Assembly: GCF_016428905.1 (NCBI RefSeq) | Contig: NZ_JAELTQ010000008.1 | Coordinates: 1 to 64,000 of the forward strand | DNA length: 64,000 nt | From: Dyella sp. ASV24 | GTDB taxonomy: Bacteria; Pseudomonadota; Gammaproteobacteria; Xanthomonadales; Rhodanobacteraceae | Reading direction: 5' to 3' | Part shown: piece after piece, positions 37,855 to 46,926 of the stretch | How the letters are laid out: each line of letters begins with the position of its first letter | Position numbering within the stretch: position 1 is the stretch's first letter | Notes under the pieces: model-generated | What the model saw: only the letters and a program-made list of their open reading frames with translations | The model's database searches: none | What the model was told of the DNA's origin: nothing | Program-made: the position numbers and the translations under genes

Positions 37855-38802
37855 TTGTCAGCGCTCAAGCGTGAGTTGACTCGTCTGAAAGAAGAGAACG
37901 AGGTATTAAGAAAGGCGGTGTACTTCGCGCGGAAGCTGCCGCGAGGTACGCCTGGATCCGAGGTGATTCCGGTTATGCCGTACGTACTCTATGCCGAGCG
38001 TTCCGAGCCTCACCCTGCGGCACTACACATGGCGCACTCGCCACTCGAGTATGCGATCGATGGACAACCATCGGTTGGCGGAGCGAATTGCGCAGTTGCA
38101 CAGCGAGACGCGTGAAAGTTACGGCGTTGAATGACTGTAACGGGCTTTACACCAACAAGGCGAAGTATATGGCCGCTATCGTGTGCGGCGCCCACGTCAC
38201 GAGCATGCTATCGAGAGTCGAGGCCGGCGCCATTGCCTTCGAACACCGGGACCTATCAGCGTATAACCGGCGCACCGACTCGGTCGGCCTGGACGTTTGT
38301 GAGTCCGGGCTCCGACCGTATCTGGGTGGCCGATATCATTTACATACCGACAGCAGCAGAGCTGGCTGTACCTCGCAGATGTGTTGGACATATGTCGCCG
38401 TTGCATCATTAGCTGGGCCATGAGCGAGTGTGCCGATCATGCCCTGGCTGGCGATGCGCTGATTATGGCGTTCACGTGCCGAACACCGTCCAAAGGCGCT
38501 ATCCATCCCAGCGATCAAGGCTCGCAGTACACCAGCAAGAGCTATCAACACCGACTGCAAGCCGCAGGCAAGGTCACGAACATGAGCCGCAAGGCATGCC
38601 TTACAACAACGCGGTGATGGAGAGCTTCTTTGGGTCGCTCAGGCGCAAACTGATACATCACAAACGCTTTGCTGATCGTGACGCAGCCAGAATCCAAGCC
38701 TGCGACTACATCGAGGGTTTCTACAACCACCATCGGCTGCACAGCAGCCTGGGGTATCGCTCACCGGGAGCGTTCGTCAGAGTGGTTCTGGCGTCTAATT
38801 AA
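37855..38802 (+). pseudogene. IS3-family transposase remnant (orfA end and broken orfB)
   Basis: Pieces in different frames match the two-gene IS3 layout. ELTRLKEENEVLRKAVYFAR (about 37870-37935) is the end of orfA. NHRLAERIAQLHSETRESYG (about 38063-38122), a broken DDE core with WVADIIYIPT (about 38325-38355) and HPSDQGSQYTS (about 38504-38536), and MESFFGSLRRKL through YNHHRLHSSLGYRSP (38618-38770) are from orfB. The DDE acids can be found, but frameshifts and stops separate them. The left end of the element is missing, so it cannot move on its own. Confidence 0.88.
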
Positions 38803-38803
38803 A

Positions 38804-38829
38804 CCGTCCGGGGAATAGGGGGCAGTCCA
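38804..38829 (-). mobile_element. Right inverted repeat of the IS3-family remnant
   Basis: Read on the minus strand it starts TGGACTGCCCCCCTATTCC, typical of IS3-group ends. I found no matching left end before 37855. Confidence 0.7.
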
Positions 38830-38871
38830 ACCTGCCCGGGTTCGCCCCCTTTTTTGTCCTTGGGCGTCCTG

Positions 38872-39924
38872 TCAGGGCGATGCGCCTGCAACGTCCCCGG
38901 TCTGGCCGATCAAGATTAGCAAGTGCTCCTGCTCAGCGTACCAGTCAATGAGGCAGGCACGATCGTGGCACTGCTGTTCCCGCAGGTTCCAGCGATTGCG
39001 CATAAGTGCCTTGAATGCAGTCTGGTCGTTGGCGGCAGCTTTGGCCTGTAAAAAGGTAACGGCCAACTCGCGGTCGTTCTGAGCTAGCACGGCGTCGTTG
39101 CAGATCATGTGCTCGGCATCCGACTTGGCCTTGCCGCAGTCGAAGCTGGTGGGAAATGTTTTAGTGGAGGCTGGCAGGGGCGGGGGGCTGTCGACCGAGC
39201 CGCTCGATAAGGCATTGGATGCTCCATCCGTGGTCGTGGCAGCGTACGCCGCAGTCAATGGAGTTTTCGATGGGCTTGGCTGAGGATTCGCCGGATTGCT
39301 TTGTGGCAGTGGCGGCGCGTCGCTGCGACCACATTCGAGGACCGGATCGGTGACAATCATGCCCTTGCCCATGCAGACAACGGTTACCTCCGTGCCCTTG
39401 CTCAGCGTGGCCAGTTCTGAGAGTGCCCCTTTGGGAAAGGATGCATGGACAGTGGTGTATTCGTTCTTGCCGATTAGCAGTAAGTATGGATCATCCATGA
39501 AGTCTTTAGAGATGCTGGACACGATGCCGTGCACTGCGAGCCATCGCCCCTTGTAAAGGTTGTCTGCTTGCACCTCGTTGGCCTCATAGGCTGCATAAAG
39601 ATCTGGAGCGTTAATTCGAATTACCGGCGGTGCGGGTGGTGTGCTTGCGGGAATAGCCTGGTCGTCCCCCATTTTTGGGGGAGTAATGGTGGGCGTATCC
39701 GGGAAAGCAGGATGGGTGTTGCGCCCCGCTCCCCAGAGCCCCCAAAGCAGTGCTCCGCCAATCAGCACTACCAACGCAGGGAGCATTTGGGAGCGCTTGC
39801 GTTGAACGGGCGTGCGTGGCGGCAGCGGACTGGTTGCGGCAGCAATGGGGCGGCCACACTTTGGGCAGGCCGGGGCTGCGTCGCTCACACTGCTCTTGCA
39901 ATCAGGGCATTCAATCAGTGCCAT
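38872..39924 (-). CDS. Zinc-ribbon membrane protein with OB-like and LprI-like domains
   Basis: The 350-aa protein combines four parts. A zinc ribbon comes first (CPDC and CPKC, residues 6-23), then one membrane helix (about 48-66). An OB-fold tRNA_anti-like domain follows (about 100-205: DLYAAYEANEVQADNLYKG, LAVHGIVSSI). After a Pro/Ser/Thr linker, the C-terminal LprI/DUF1311-like domain (about 262-345) carries paired Cys (FDCGKAKSDAEHMICND, EQQCHDRACL). The family calls come from motif patterns only. The fusion suggests an envelope-facing sensor or inhibitor. It lies in the accessory stretch next to tmRNA. Confidence 0.75.
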   Translation of the reverse strand: MALIECPDCKSSVSDAAPACPKCGRPIAAATSPLPPRTPVQRKRSQMLPALVVLIGGALLWGLWGAGRNTHPAFPDTPTITPPKMGDDQAIPASTPPAPPVIRINAPDLYAAYEANEVQADNLYKGRWLAVHGIVSSISKDFMDDPYLLLIGKNEYTTVHASFPKGALSELATLSKGTEVTVVCMGKGMIVTDPVLECGRSDAPPLPQSNPANPQPSPSKTPLTAAYAATTTDGASNALSSGSVDSPPPLPASTKTFPTSFDCGKAKSDAEHMICNDAVLAQNDRELAVTFLQAKAAANDQTAFKALMRNRWNLREQQCHDRACLIDWYAEQEHLLILIGQTGDVAGASP

Positions 39925-40129
39925 GGTTATGTCTCGTCCTGTGGAGGTTGGGCTCTGGTGAGCCAGAGTTACCGGGCATTATTCCGGCCAAACGCGGAGG
40001 TATCGATACACCTTTCGATAAGTAGGGTGTCGTGTCAGCTTTGCGAGGGTGCTAGTAGAAAATGCGGAGAAAGCCATAGTGCTTTTCTAGCTAGCACCAC
40101 GCGCCATGAGGCTGCCGCATGTTGGCCCG
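39925..40129. other. 205-bp gap, nothing recognised
   Basis: This separates two leftward genes. I see no gene, clear promoter or repeat in it. Confidence 0.4.
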
Positions 40130-40483
40130 TCAGCCGAATGTCTTGGTGCCGATCATCTGGGCGTAGGCCGAAGCAAGACCGGTCGCCACTGCTCCGATGG
40201 CTGTGGACACACCGAAGTAGGCAAACCACACAAGATGGTATTGGCACGTTGGCGTTTGCTTGGGGCTCATGGTGTTTGCGTAGATCCAACTCGACGCGGA
40301 TACGTACGCGAGGCCAGCCAACCACGCGAAGCCAGCAACGACAGTCGTTGAGATCTGGTGCTTCATTACGGCGGGCGAGAACAGTAAGGTAATCCCCGCA
40401 CCGCCAACGCCTGCGGCGAATGCAATGTGCTGGGCCTGCTGCAGTGTTGCTTTCAGTCGCTCGTGGCGGGAAGGTGTGGTCAT
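40130..40483 (-). CDS. Hypothetical membrane protein
   Basis: The 117-aa product has three hydrophobic helices (AQHIAFAAGVGGAGITLLF, TTVVAGFAWLAGLAYVSASSW split across two segments, FAYFGVSTAIGAVATGLA). I start at ATG 40483 (MTTPSRHERL). No family was recognised. It belongs to the accessory stretch beside tmRNA. Confidence 0.55.
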   Translation of the reverse strand: MTTPSRHERLKATLQQAQHIAFAAGVGGAGITLLFSPAVMKHQISTTVVAGFAWLAGLAYVSASSWIYANTMSPKQTPTCQYHLVWFAYFGVSTAIGAVATGLASAYAQMIGTKTFG

Positions 40484-40826
40484 TGGGAGTCCTAGCGAAA
40501 GGTGAAGTCCCACATTTACCTCAACGGAAACCCTCCGCCATTGGAGAGGCCGGTGCCGTGATCGATCTATCTATCAAAACGGTCTGCGTGTTCAACGCGC
40601 CCGAACATTGGCGTACAAGGGCGCCAGGGTGAAGCAGGAGCGGCCGCTGGCGTACGTGTAGCCGTGCGCCGGCATGGGAGCGCGGCGCATCCTTGCGTGG
40701 AGACGCGCCCTCATCCGTAGGCAGGCAAATATATGGTGTCAGGCTCAGTTCCTGCAGTTCCTGAATCGACGGAGCCATAGCTAACAAGAAAAAGCCCGGC
40801 GATCTCTCGCCGGGCTTTTTCTTCAT
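40484..40826. other. 343-bp gap downstream of tmRNA
   Basis: It holds no convincing gene. Open frames here run through the tmRNA terminator or lack ribosome-binding sites. The tmRNA terminator at 40791-40822 is the only clear element. Confidence 0.5.
40791..40822. terminator. Terminator after tmRNA
   Basis: GCCCGGCGA and TCGCCGGGC form the stem, with a run of A before it and TTTTTCTT after it. It works for the leftward tmRNA and could act both ways. Confidence 0.85.
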
Positions 40827-41179
<353 letters not shown>

Positions 41180-41292
41180 GGGGAAACTGATTATTGAAGC
41201 TGGTCAGTCAGTATATGTAGGCGGAGGGGCTTTCATCAAGGCGGCATGACGCCGCTATTGTGGGCACTGACCACCACCCATAGGGAACGACC

Positions 41293-41805
41293 ATGGTGCG
41301 GATACGTCAGGCAGGGCTGCACGACGCTGGTGTGTTGACGGATTTGCGTTGCGCGTTTCTGGAAGATGAGTTGAAGCAGCAGCTGCCGGAGGGGTTTGCC
41401 GACCAGCTGCGTGGCTGGATCGAGGACGCGATCCCCGAAGGCCGCCTGCTGGCCTGGCTGGCCGAGGTGGACGGGCGCGTGGCCGGTTGCGTGATGGTGC
41501 ATCCGTACACGCACGTACCTTCCGCTTATTTTCGTCGGGGCGTGGGCTGGTACGTACTCAACATGTACGTGAAGCGGACTCACCGCCGGCAGGGTGCGGC
41601 TGCCGCGTTGCTGGCGGCTTTGGGGGCGGCGGCGAGAGAGCAGGAGGTGGATTCGCTCAACCTGCATTCCACGGCGGCCGGCCACAAGCTGTACGAGCGC
41701 TTTGGCTTTGGCACTTCAGTTGACGCCATGAACATGACGCTGCACCAAGACGTTACCGGTTTGTCGGAGGGCGAACCGGGTTCGTGGCGAAGGGTGGCGG
41801 GTTGA
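41293..41805 (+). CDS. GNAT-family N-acetyltransferase
   Basis: The 170-aa protein has the GNAT fold pattern, with VRIRQAGLHDAGVLTDLR at the start, the acetyl-CoA motif RRQGAAAALLAALG and a C-terminal YERFGFGTS. The substrate, small molecule or protein N-terminus, cannot be told. It is read opposite to both neighbours, ssrA and smpB. Confidence 0.88.
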   Translation: MVRIRQAGLHDAGVLTDLRCAFLEDELKQQLPEGFADQLRGWIEDAIPEGRLLAWLAEVDGRVAGCVMVHPYTHVPSAYFRRGVGWYVLNMYVKRTHRRQGAAAALLAALGAAAREQEVDSLNLHSTAAGHKLYERFGFGTSVDAMNMTLHQDVTGLSEGEPGSWRRVAG

Positions 41806-41842
41806 CCTAGGGCCGGTTAACGCTACTTCGCCCGGCCCTGGG

Positions 41843-42334
41843 TTAGGCGTGCTTGTTGTGGGCGCGCATGGTGCGTTGCTTTTCGCGCTGCCAATCGCGT
41901 TCCTTTTCGGTGTCGCGCTTGTCGTGCGCCTGCTTGCCCTTGGCCAGGCCGATTTCCACCTTCACCTTGTTGGCCTTCCAGTAGAGGGCCATGGGGATGA
42001 GGGTGTAGCCCTTGCGTTCGACCGCGCCAATAAGCGTGTCGATCTCCTCGCGGTGCAACAGCAGTTTGCGCGTGCGGCGATCGTTGGCCACCACGTGGGT
42101 GGAGGCGCTGATGAGCGGCGGGATGGATGTGCCCACGAGGAAGATCTCGCCCTGGAGCACGATGGCGTAGCTATCCCCGAAATTGATGCGGCCGGCGCGC
42201 AACGACTTCACTTCCCAGCCTTGCAGCTCAAGGCCGGCTTCGAAGCGTTGGTCGATGTGGTACTCGTGGCGCGCGCGCTTGTTGAGCGCAATGGTGCCGC
42301 CTGTGTTTTTGTCTTTGTCCTTAGGCTTGGCCAT
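41843..42334 (-). CDS. smpB: SsrA-binding protein SmpB
   Basis: SmpB carries tmRNA into stalled ribosomes. The 163-aa protein has [20 protein letters not shown] at the N-terminus, [19 protein letters not shown], and a basic C-terminal tail ([17 protein letters not shown]) that enters the mRNA channel. It is in the same region and strand as ssrA, as often in gammaproteobacteria, and divergent from ratA. Confidence 0.97.
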   Translation of the reverse strand: MAKPKDKDKNTGGTIALNKRARHEYHIDQRFEAGLELQGWEVKSLRAGRINFGDSYAIVLQGEIFLVGTSIPPLISASTHVVANDRRTRKLLLHREEIDTLIGAVERKGYTLIPMALYWKANKVKVEIGLAKGKQAHDKRDTEKERDWQREKQRTMRAHNKHA

Positions 42335-42419
42335 GTCCGTTAAACTTCGGGCTCATTGCCCTTATGACGGTCCCATCCGTGGAGGGACCTAAGAAGATGA
42401 CGCTCAAGAAGAGGCTGAA

Positions 42420-42851
42420 GTGATCGAGATCCGCCGCAGCGCCCTGGTGCGCTATTCGCCTGTCCAGATGTTTGATCTGGTCAATGACGTCGAAGCATAC
42501 CCAAAGCGCTTCCCGTGGTGTGTCGGCGCGCAGGTGCTGGAACGGACCGAGGATGTGCTGGTGGCGAGGCTGGATCTCAAGTATGCCGGTTTCCGACAGA
42601 GCTTTACCACGCGCAATACCACAACGCCCCCCAGCCGCTTGCATATGAGCCTGGTGGACGGCCCGTTCCGTAGCCTGGATGGCGTCTGGGATTTCATCGC
42701 ACTGGGCGACGCCGGTAGCAAGGTGTCGTTCGCGCTGGATTTCGACTACGCCAGCAAGCTGGTCGGCTCCGCGCTCAAGCTGGGCTTCCAGGGATTGGCG
42801 AGCCGCATGGTCGAGGACTTCTGCAAGGAAGCGGAGCGCACCTATGGCTGA
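42420..42851 (+). CDS. ratA: RatA / START-like ubiquinone-linked protein
   Basis: The 143-aa protein is a START-like (COQ10) domain protein with IRRSALVRYSPVQMFDLVND and the WDFIALG region. In E. coli the homologue RatA was described as blocking 70S ribosome assembly; family members are also linked to ubiquinone use. It starts at GTG 42420 with GAGG upstream. It overlaps rnfH by 8 bp, as in many gammaproteobacteria. Confidence 0.9.
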   Translation: MIEIRRSALVRYSPVQMFDLVNDVEAYPKRFPWCVGAQVLERTEDVLVARLDLKYAGFRQSFTTRNTTTPPSRLHMSLVDGPFRSLDGVWDFIALGDAGSKVSFALDFDYASKLVGSALKLGFQGLASRMVEDFCKEAERTYG

Positions 42852-43125
42852 GCAGATCACCGTGGAGGTGGTCTATGCCGAGCCGTTGCGTCGCTGGTTA
42901 TGGCGGGTGACGCTGCCGGTGGGTAGCACCGTGGCTCAGGCCATCGAGGCTTCAGACGTAGCCCGCGATGTTCCCGGGCTGGTAGTGGATCCGGCGCGGC
43001 TGGGCATTTTTTCCCGCAAGGTCACGCCGGACCACGTAGTGGGTGATGGCGACCGGGTGGAAATCTACCGGCCGCTCACGCTGGATCCCAAGGAAGCTCG
43101 CCGACGCCGCGCCCACGAGGGCTGA
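42844..43125 (+). CDS. rnfH: RnfH-family ubiquitin-like protein
   Basis: The 93-aa protein shows the RnfH pattern (VEVVYAEPLRRWLWRVTLP, GIFSRKVTPDHVVGDGDRVEIYRPL), a beta-grasp fold of uncertain function. It begins inside ratA and so is likely coupled to it. It converges with bamE 16 bp downstream. Confidence 0.92.
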   Translation: MAEQITVEVVYAEPLRRWLWRVTLPVGSTVAQAIEASDVARDVPGLVVDPARLGIFSRKVTPDHVVGDGDRVEIYRPLTLDPKEARRRRAHEG

Positions 43126-43141
43126 CGCCGGCTGGACGGCC

Positions 43142-43615
43142 TTAGTGGCCGTCGTTGCCGCCGTTATCGCCACCACCACCGCCGCCGTTGTCACCACCCT
43201 TGTCGCCGCCGGAACCGGTGTTCTTGTCACCCTTGGTTTCGTCGACCGGATAGCTGGCGTGGTACTTCTTGGTGTCGTTGACCAGCTTCTGTGCGTCTTC
43301 GGCGAAGAAGTCACCCTCGGTGCGCACCAGCACGTCGTTGTTGAACGTGAGCTTGAGCGCACGCACCTTGATGGCGCCACCACGGTGCTGCTGGGTGGAG
43401 ACGTAGTCCCATTCGTTCTGGCTGAAGGGCGAATTCACCGACGGCGAGCCCATCAGCACCAGTACCTGACGCTTGGTCATGCCCGGCTGCAGCTGATCCA
43501 CGGTTTTCTTGTCGAGCAGGTTGCCCTGCGACACGTCTGGGGTGTAGATGAGACGGCAGCTGGCCAGCGACAGTGCCAGCAAAGCAAAACCCAGCGTGCG
43601 AATCAGCTTGTGCAT
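43142..43615 (-). CDS. bamE: Outer membrane assembly lipoprotein BamE (OmlA)
   Basis: BamE is a lipoprotein of the BAM complex that inserts beta-barrel proteins. The 157-aa product has a signal peptide with lipobox LSLASC, the conserved QLQPGMTKRQVLVLMGSP segment and NEWDYV. After residue 128 an added low-complexity tail rich in Gly, Asp and Asn (for example GGDNGGGGGGDNGG) extends it beyond the usual length of about 113-120 aa. It is divergent from fur, the known omlA-fur layout of Xanthomonadaceae. Confidence 0.95.
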   Translation of the reverse strand: MHKLIRTLGFALLALSLASCRLIYTPDVSQGNLLDKKTVDQLQPGMTKRQVLVLMGSPSVNSPFSQNEWDYVSTQQHRGGAIKVRALKLTFNNDVLVRTEGDFFAEDAQKLVNDTKKYHASYPVDETKGDKNTGSGGDKGGDNGGGGGGDNGGNDGH

Positions 43616-43692
43616 GCGTGTTGCGTCCGGATCGTAAAGGTGTCGGATGATACACTAACGGCCTTGTGGCGCCGCGTGCGTGGAGTTTGTTT

Positions 43693-44109
43693 ATGGAACA
43701 GGAAACCAAAGAACTGCGCAAAGCCGGGCTGAAGGTCACCCACCCCCGCATGCGCATCCTGCAGATCTTCGAGGACGAGGAGGCCCATCACCTCACCGCC
43801 GAAGATATCTACAAGCGCCTGCTGTCCCACCAGGAAGACATTGGCTTGGCCACCGTCTACCGGGTGCTGACCCAGTTCGAGGCCGCCGGCATCGTGGTCA
43901 AGCACAACTTCGAGGGTGGCCAGGCCGTCTACGAGCTGGACCGTGGCAAGCATCATGACCACATGATCGATGTGGACAGCGGAAAGGTCATTGAGTTCGT
44001 CAGCGAGGAGATTGAGCGTCTCCAGCATGAAATCGCGGCGCGCCACGGCTACGTCATCGAGGACCACAGCCTAGTGCTGTACGTTCGCCCCAAGAAAGCC
44101 CATAAATAA
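43693..44109 (+). CDS. fur: Ferric uptake regulator Fur
   Basis: Fur is the iron-dependent repressor of iron uptake. The 138-aa protein has a winged helix (THPRMRILQIFEDEEAHHLTAEDIY, GLATVYRVLTQFEAAG) and the metal motif HHDHMIDVDSGKVIEF. The CxxC zinc pair of E. coli Fur is replaced by Asp and Ser here, as in pseudomonad Fur. I use ATG 43693 (MEQETKELRK). A terminator follows the stop. Confidence 0.97.
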   Translation: MEQETKELRKAGLKVTHPRMRILQIFEDEEAHHLTAEDIYKRLLSHQEDIGLATVYRVLTQFEAAGIVVKHNFEGGQAVYELDRGKHHDHMIDVDSGKVIEFVSEEIERLQHEIAARHGYVIEDHSLVLYVRPKKAHK

Positions 44110-44133
44110 GCCGGAATTTGGCGATATCTGAAG

Positions 44134-44165
44134 GGCCGGTAGCGGAAGCGCTGCTGGCCTTTTTC
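44134..44165 (+). terminator. Intrinsic terminator of fur
   Basis: GGCCGGTAGC and GCTGCTGGCC pair around GGAAGC, with TTTTT following, 24 bp after the fur stop. Confidence 0.8.
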
Positions 44166-44204
44166 GTGGGCGGAATCCGTGGCGGGCTGAAAAACCTTCG
44201 CGCA

Positions 44205-44455
44205 TAAAAAAAGCCGCGGGAGGACTCCTGTCCGCCCTGCGGCTTGATCCGTTACCGGATGGCTCCTAGGAAGGCGAGTTGCTCGCACAGCCTGGTCGTG
44301 CCACCGATTCCGGCGGAGCGGCTTCCTGCCGCTCTTCATGCCCACCGTCCCCACGGTTGGCATGGCTCACCATCTTGCGATGGTGGCTCCCCCACATCGA
44401 TGGATCCAGCGTAACGAAGCCTTCACACCTCGGCTATCGGAAAATTTCCTATGTA
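44205..44455 (-). ncRNA. Candidate GGA-rich small RNA, possibly an RsmA/CsrA-binding RNA
   Basis: The 352-bp gap between fur and the leftward kinase ends, on the minus strand, in a strong terminator (44244-44208, seven T). Before it lie several stable hairpins: CACCATC-GCAA-GATGGTG, CCGT-GGGG-ACGG inside GCC/GGC, and GAGCGGC-AGGAA-GCCGCTC. About ten GGA triplets occur, at least two in or beside loops, which is the pattern of Rsm/Csr sponge RNAs. The 5' end and promoter were not identified. It could instead be a long 3' UTR of the kinase gene. Confidence 0.45.
44208..44244 (-). terminator. Terminator of the candidate small RNA
   Basis: On the minus strand AGCCGCAGGGCGGA pairs with TCCTCCCGCGGCT (one bulge) around CAGGAG and is followed by seven T. 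Confidence 0.8.
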
Positions 44456-44461
44456 ACGTTC

Positions 44462-46057
44462 CTAAGTGCGCGCTACGTCACTAGTTTGCGTGCTGCTTCG
44501 CAACAATATCCGTAGATGAACGCCTTGGGCTTCCGGGCGAACCCTGAACAGGCCGCCAAGAGATGTCACCCGGTCCCGCATGCCTTGCATGCCCCGGCCT
44601 CCACGCGGCATGCGCGCAGGCAAGCCGATGCCGTTGTCGCGGATATCCAGCAGGGCCAGGGCCACACCCTGGCGTTCGCCGATGCGCAGGCGCAGTTGAA
44701 AGGCGTCGGCGTGGGCATGCTTTACGGCATTGGTAGCGCTCTCCTGAACCAGGCGATAGACGACCGTGCGGGTGTCGTCGTCGAGCAGGCGGGGGTCACC
44801 ATGGAGGTCGGTGCGATAGGCCACACCGGCCGCCGTGAGCAGGTCGCGGATCGGGCCTTCATCCAGCGCGCGCAGCAGGCCGAATTCGTCGAGAACGGCG
44901 GGTCGCAGATCATCCAGCAGGCGGTGCAGGGCCCGCCGCATGTGGCCGAGGATGGTGTTGATGGATACGCCGATATCGTCCATGCCGGCCTGGGCTAGTC
45001 GCGATTGGGCGAGCTTCAGATGCGTCTGGATGGCCGTCAGGTTTTGGCCCAGCTCGTCATGCAACTCGGCGGCCATGTGGCGACGTTGGTTTTCCTCGGT
45101 TTGCAGGTTGCCGCGTGCGGCGTCACGAAGCTGGCGGGCCAGGTGATCCAGCCGCCGATTGACCGCGGCCAGGTAGACGTTCTGCTCCGCCACCCGCTCG
45201 CTGCTACGGCGCAGGGCGTCGGTGGCCGAGCCGAGCATCAACGCGCCGGTACCGGCCACGGCGAGGAAGAGTTCGCCAGCAGCGCCTGGAATGCCGTGGC
45301 CGGAAAGATGATCCACCAGCGTCATGCCCAAGCTGGAGATCAGCATGGAGAGGCTGGCGCCCCGCCAACCGTGACGGAAGGCGAAGAACAGCACCGGGGC
45401 CAACGACAGCACGCGAGCGAACTGCGGCTGCGGGGCTTCGTGGGATGACAGCACCAGCAGAATCGCCAGCGATGGCAGCAATACCAGCAGGCCGTCCATC
45501 AGCAGGCGGCCAAGTCCGCGCTTGTCCAGTCGAGCTCGCAGCAACATCACCAATAGCGGCACGACGAGCAGCACGCCCACGTAATTGCCCAGAAGATCCT
45601 GGCCCAAGGCCTGCATCATCAGATCGGCGCTGGGGCTGACGTGGATCAGCGCAAGCATCACGGCGTCGGTGGCGGTGGTGGCCGCGACGGTGAAGGCGGC
45701 CGACAGCAGCAGGCGGGCGACGTCTTCGGGATCGCGCAGGCTGGCGTGCAGGTTGGCGCGACGCATCAACCACAGGCAGATCGCTACCACAGCGGGTTCG
45801 GGCAGAGCGGCCAGCAAGAAGCCGCGCCACCCCATCGGCAGCGGATGGACCCAGGTAATCAGCCCGCTGGCCGCCAGCTCGGCGCCCAGCAACCAGGGCC
45901 ACATCCGCATGGGGGCGAGCAGCAGTGCGCCAAAGCGCAGGCCGTAGGGGAGCATCCAATACGGTTGCTCGGTGGGCCATAGCAGCAGCCATAGCAGGAA
46001 ATAGCCAATACCAAGGAGCAGGTCGGAACCTGGCAATGCAGGAGATTTCGGTCGCAT
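44462..46057 (-). CDS. MASE1-type membrane histidine kinase (HisKA_3)
   Basis: The 531-aa protein has an N-terminal MASE1-like membrane sensor with about eight helices (residues 10-285), a coiled coil (about 290-325), a HisKA_3 dimerisation domain with phospho-acceptor H333 in AAELHDELGQNL, and a HATPase domain (DNGIGLP, GRGMQGMRDRV). This is the NarX/UhpB class. Its partner is very likely the divergent NarL-type regulator at 46173. The signal sensed is unknown. I start at ATG 46057 (MRPKSPALPG). Confidence 0.92.
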   Translation of the reverse strand: MRPKSPALPGSDLLLGIGYFLLWLLLWPTEQPYWMLPYGLRFGALLLAPMRMWPWLLGAELAASGLITWVHPLPMGWRGFLLAALPEPAVVAICLWLMRRANLHASLRDPEDVARLLLSAAFTVAATTATDAVMLALIHVSPSADLMMQALGQDLLGNYVGVLLVVPLLVMLLRARLDKRGLGRLLMDGLLVLLPSLAILLVLSSHEAPQPQFARVLSLAPVLFFAFRHGWRGASLSMLISSLGMTLVDHLSGHGIPGAAGELFLAVAGTGALMLGSATDALRRSSERVAEQNVYLAAVNRRLDHLARQLRDAARGNLQTEENQRRHMAAELHDELGQNLTAIQTHLKLAQSRLAQAGMDDIGVSINTILGHMRRALHRLLDDLRPAVLDEFGLLRALDEGPIRDLLTAAGVAYRTDLHGDPRLLDDDTRTVVYRLVQESATNAVKHAHADAFQLRLRIGERQGVALALLDIRDNGIGLPARMPRGGRGMQGMRDRVTSLGGLFRVRPEAQGVHLRILLRSSTQTSDVART

Positions 46058-46172
46058 GCGGCCGATGTTACATGGCACCGGGCGGCCATCCGGAAGGCCA
46101 TTTTCGAGGGCCGCCCCGCCACGGCGCGGAAGGGAGATCGTCAATCGGCTCCCAGGCTGCTATACATGGGGC

Positions 46173-46808
46173 ATGTACAGCATTGTCCTGGTCGACGACC
46201 ACGCCATTGTACGAGAGGGGTTCAAACGGCTAATCGAGATGGAGCCGGATCTGGAGGTCGTTGCGGAGTGCCGCAGCGCCGACGATGCGGTGGAAGCGGT
46301 TGGCACTCGTCGTCCCGATCTCGTCGCACTCGATCTCTCGCTGCCAGATGGCAGCGGGCTGCCGTTGATCGAGCATCTGCGCAGCGTGGCGGCGGATACG
46401 CGCATCGTGGTGTTGAGCATGCACGACGGTGAGCCCTACGTATCCGAGGCCTTGCGCCGTGGCGCGAGCGGCTACGTCACCAAGGGCGTGGCGCCAGAGG
46501 AGCTCGTGGCCGGTCTGCGCGCGGTGATGCAGGGCGAATGCTTCCTCAGTTCGGATCTGCGCAAGCGTCGGGCTGAGCGGCCCAGCGAATCGCGTGACCC
46601 CATCCATCGGCTCACGGCGCGCGAGCGCGAAGTGTTTTTGCTGCTGGCAGCGGGTAGGGCGCCCAAGCAGGTGGCCGGCGAGCTGGGAATCGGCCAGAAG
46701 ACTGTTTACATCCACCGCGCCAGCCTCATGGGCAAGTTGGGCGCGGGCTCGGAACTGGATCTCTATCGGATGGCGGCCGAGCGTGGGTTGTTGCCGCGCA
46801 AGAATTGA
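46173..46808 (+). CDS. NarL/LuxR-family response regulator
   Basis: The 211-aa regulator has a receiver domain (DDH at 8-10, phospho-acceptor D54, conserved Lys in YVTKG) and a C-terminal LuxR-type helix-turn-helix (LTAREREVFLLLAAGRAPKQVAGELGIGQKTVYIHRA, split over about residues 147-185). Its gene is divergent from the MASE1 kinase, with 115 bp between the starts, so the pair probably share control. The layout resembles UhpB/UhpA. No target is visible in the window. Confidence 0.93.
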   Translation: MYSIVLVDDHAIVREGFKRLIEMEPDLEVVAECRSADDAVEAVGTRRPDLVALDLSLPDGSGLPLIEHLRSVAADTRIVVLSMHDGEPYVSEALRRGASGYVTKGVAPEELVAGLRAVMQGECFLSSDLRKRRAERPSESRDPIHRLTAREREVFLLLAAGRAPKQVAGELGIGQKTVYIHRASLMGKLGAGSELDLYRMAAERGLLPRKN

Positions 46809-46830
46809 TCGCACTGCGATAACTCCTTAG

Positions 46831-46866
46831 CTCGTCATTCCGGCGCTGGCCGGAATCCAGTAGCGA
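46831..46866. repeat. REP-like element, first of an inverted pair
   Basis: It reads GTCATTCCGGCGCTGGCCGG then AATCCAGTAGCG. Its near reverse complement is at 46927-46961, after the end of the response regulator gene. Confidence 0.75.
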
Positions 46867-46926
46867 ATGTGTTGGGCCTTCGCGAGATACTCGGACAAAG
46901 TACAGTCACGAAAACCCATCACCGAC

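Noticed and set aside
40521-40826. 101-aa open frame ending beside tmRNA
   Set aside because: Its first codons are the tmRNA terminator sequence and it has no conserved feature.
44205-44455. tRNA, RNase P RNA or 4.5S RNA in the fur-kinase gap
   Set aside because: No T-loop, no RNase P core and no SRP Alu or GGAA-domain signature could be found.
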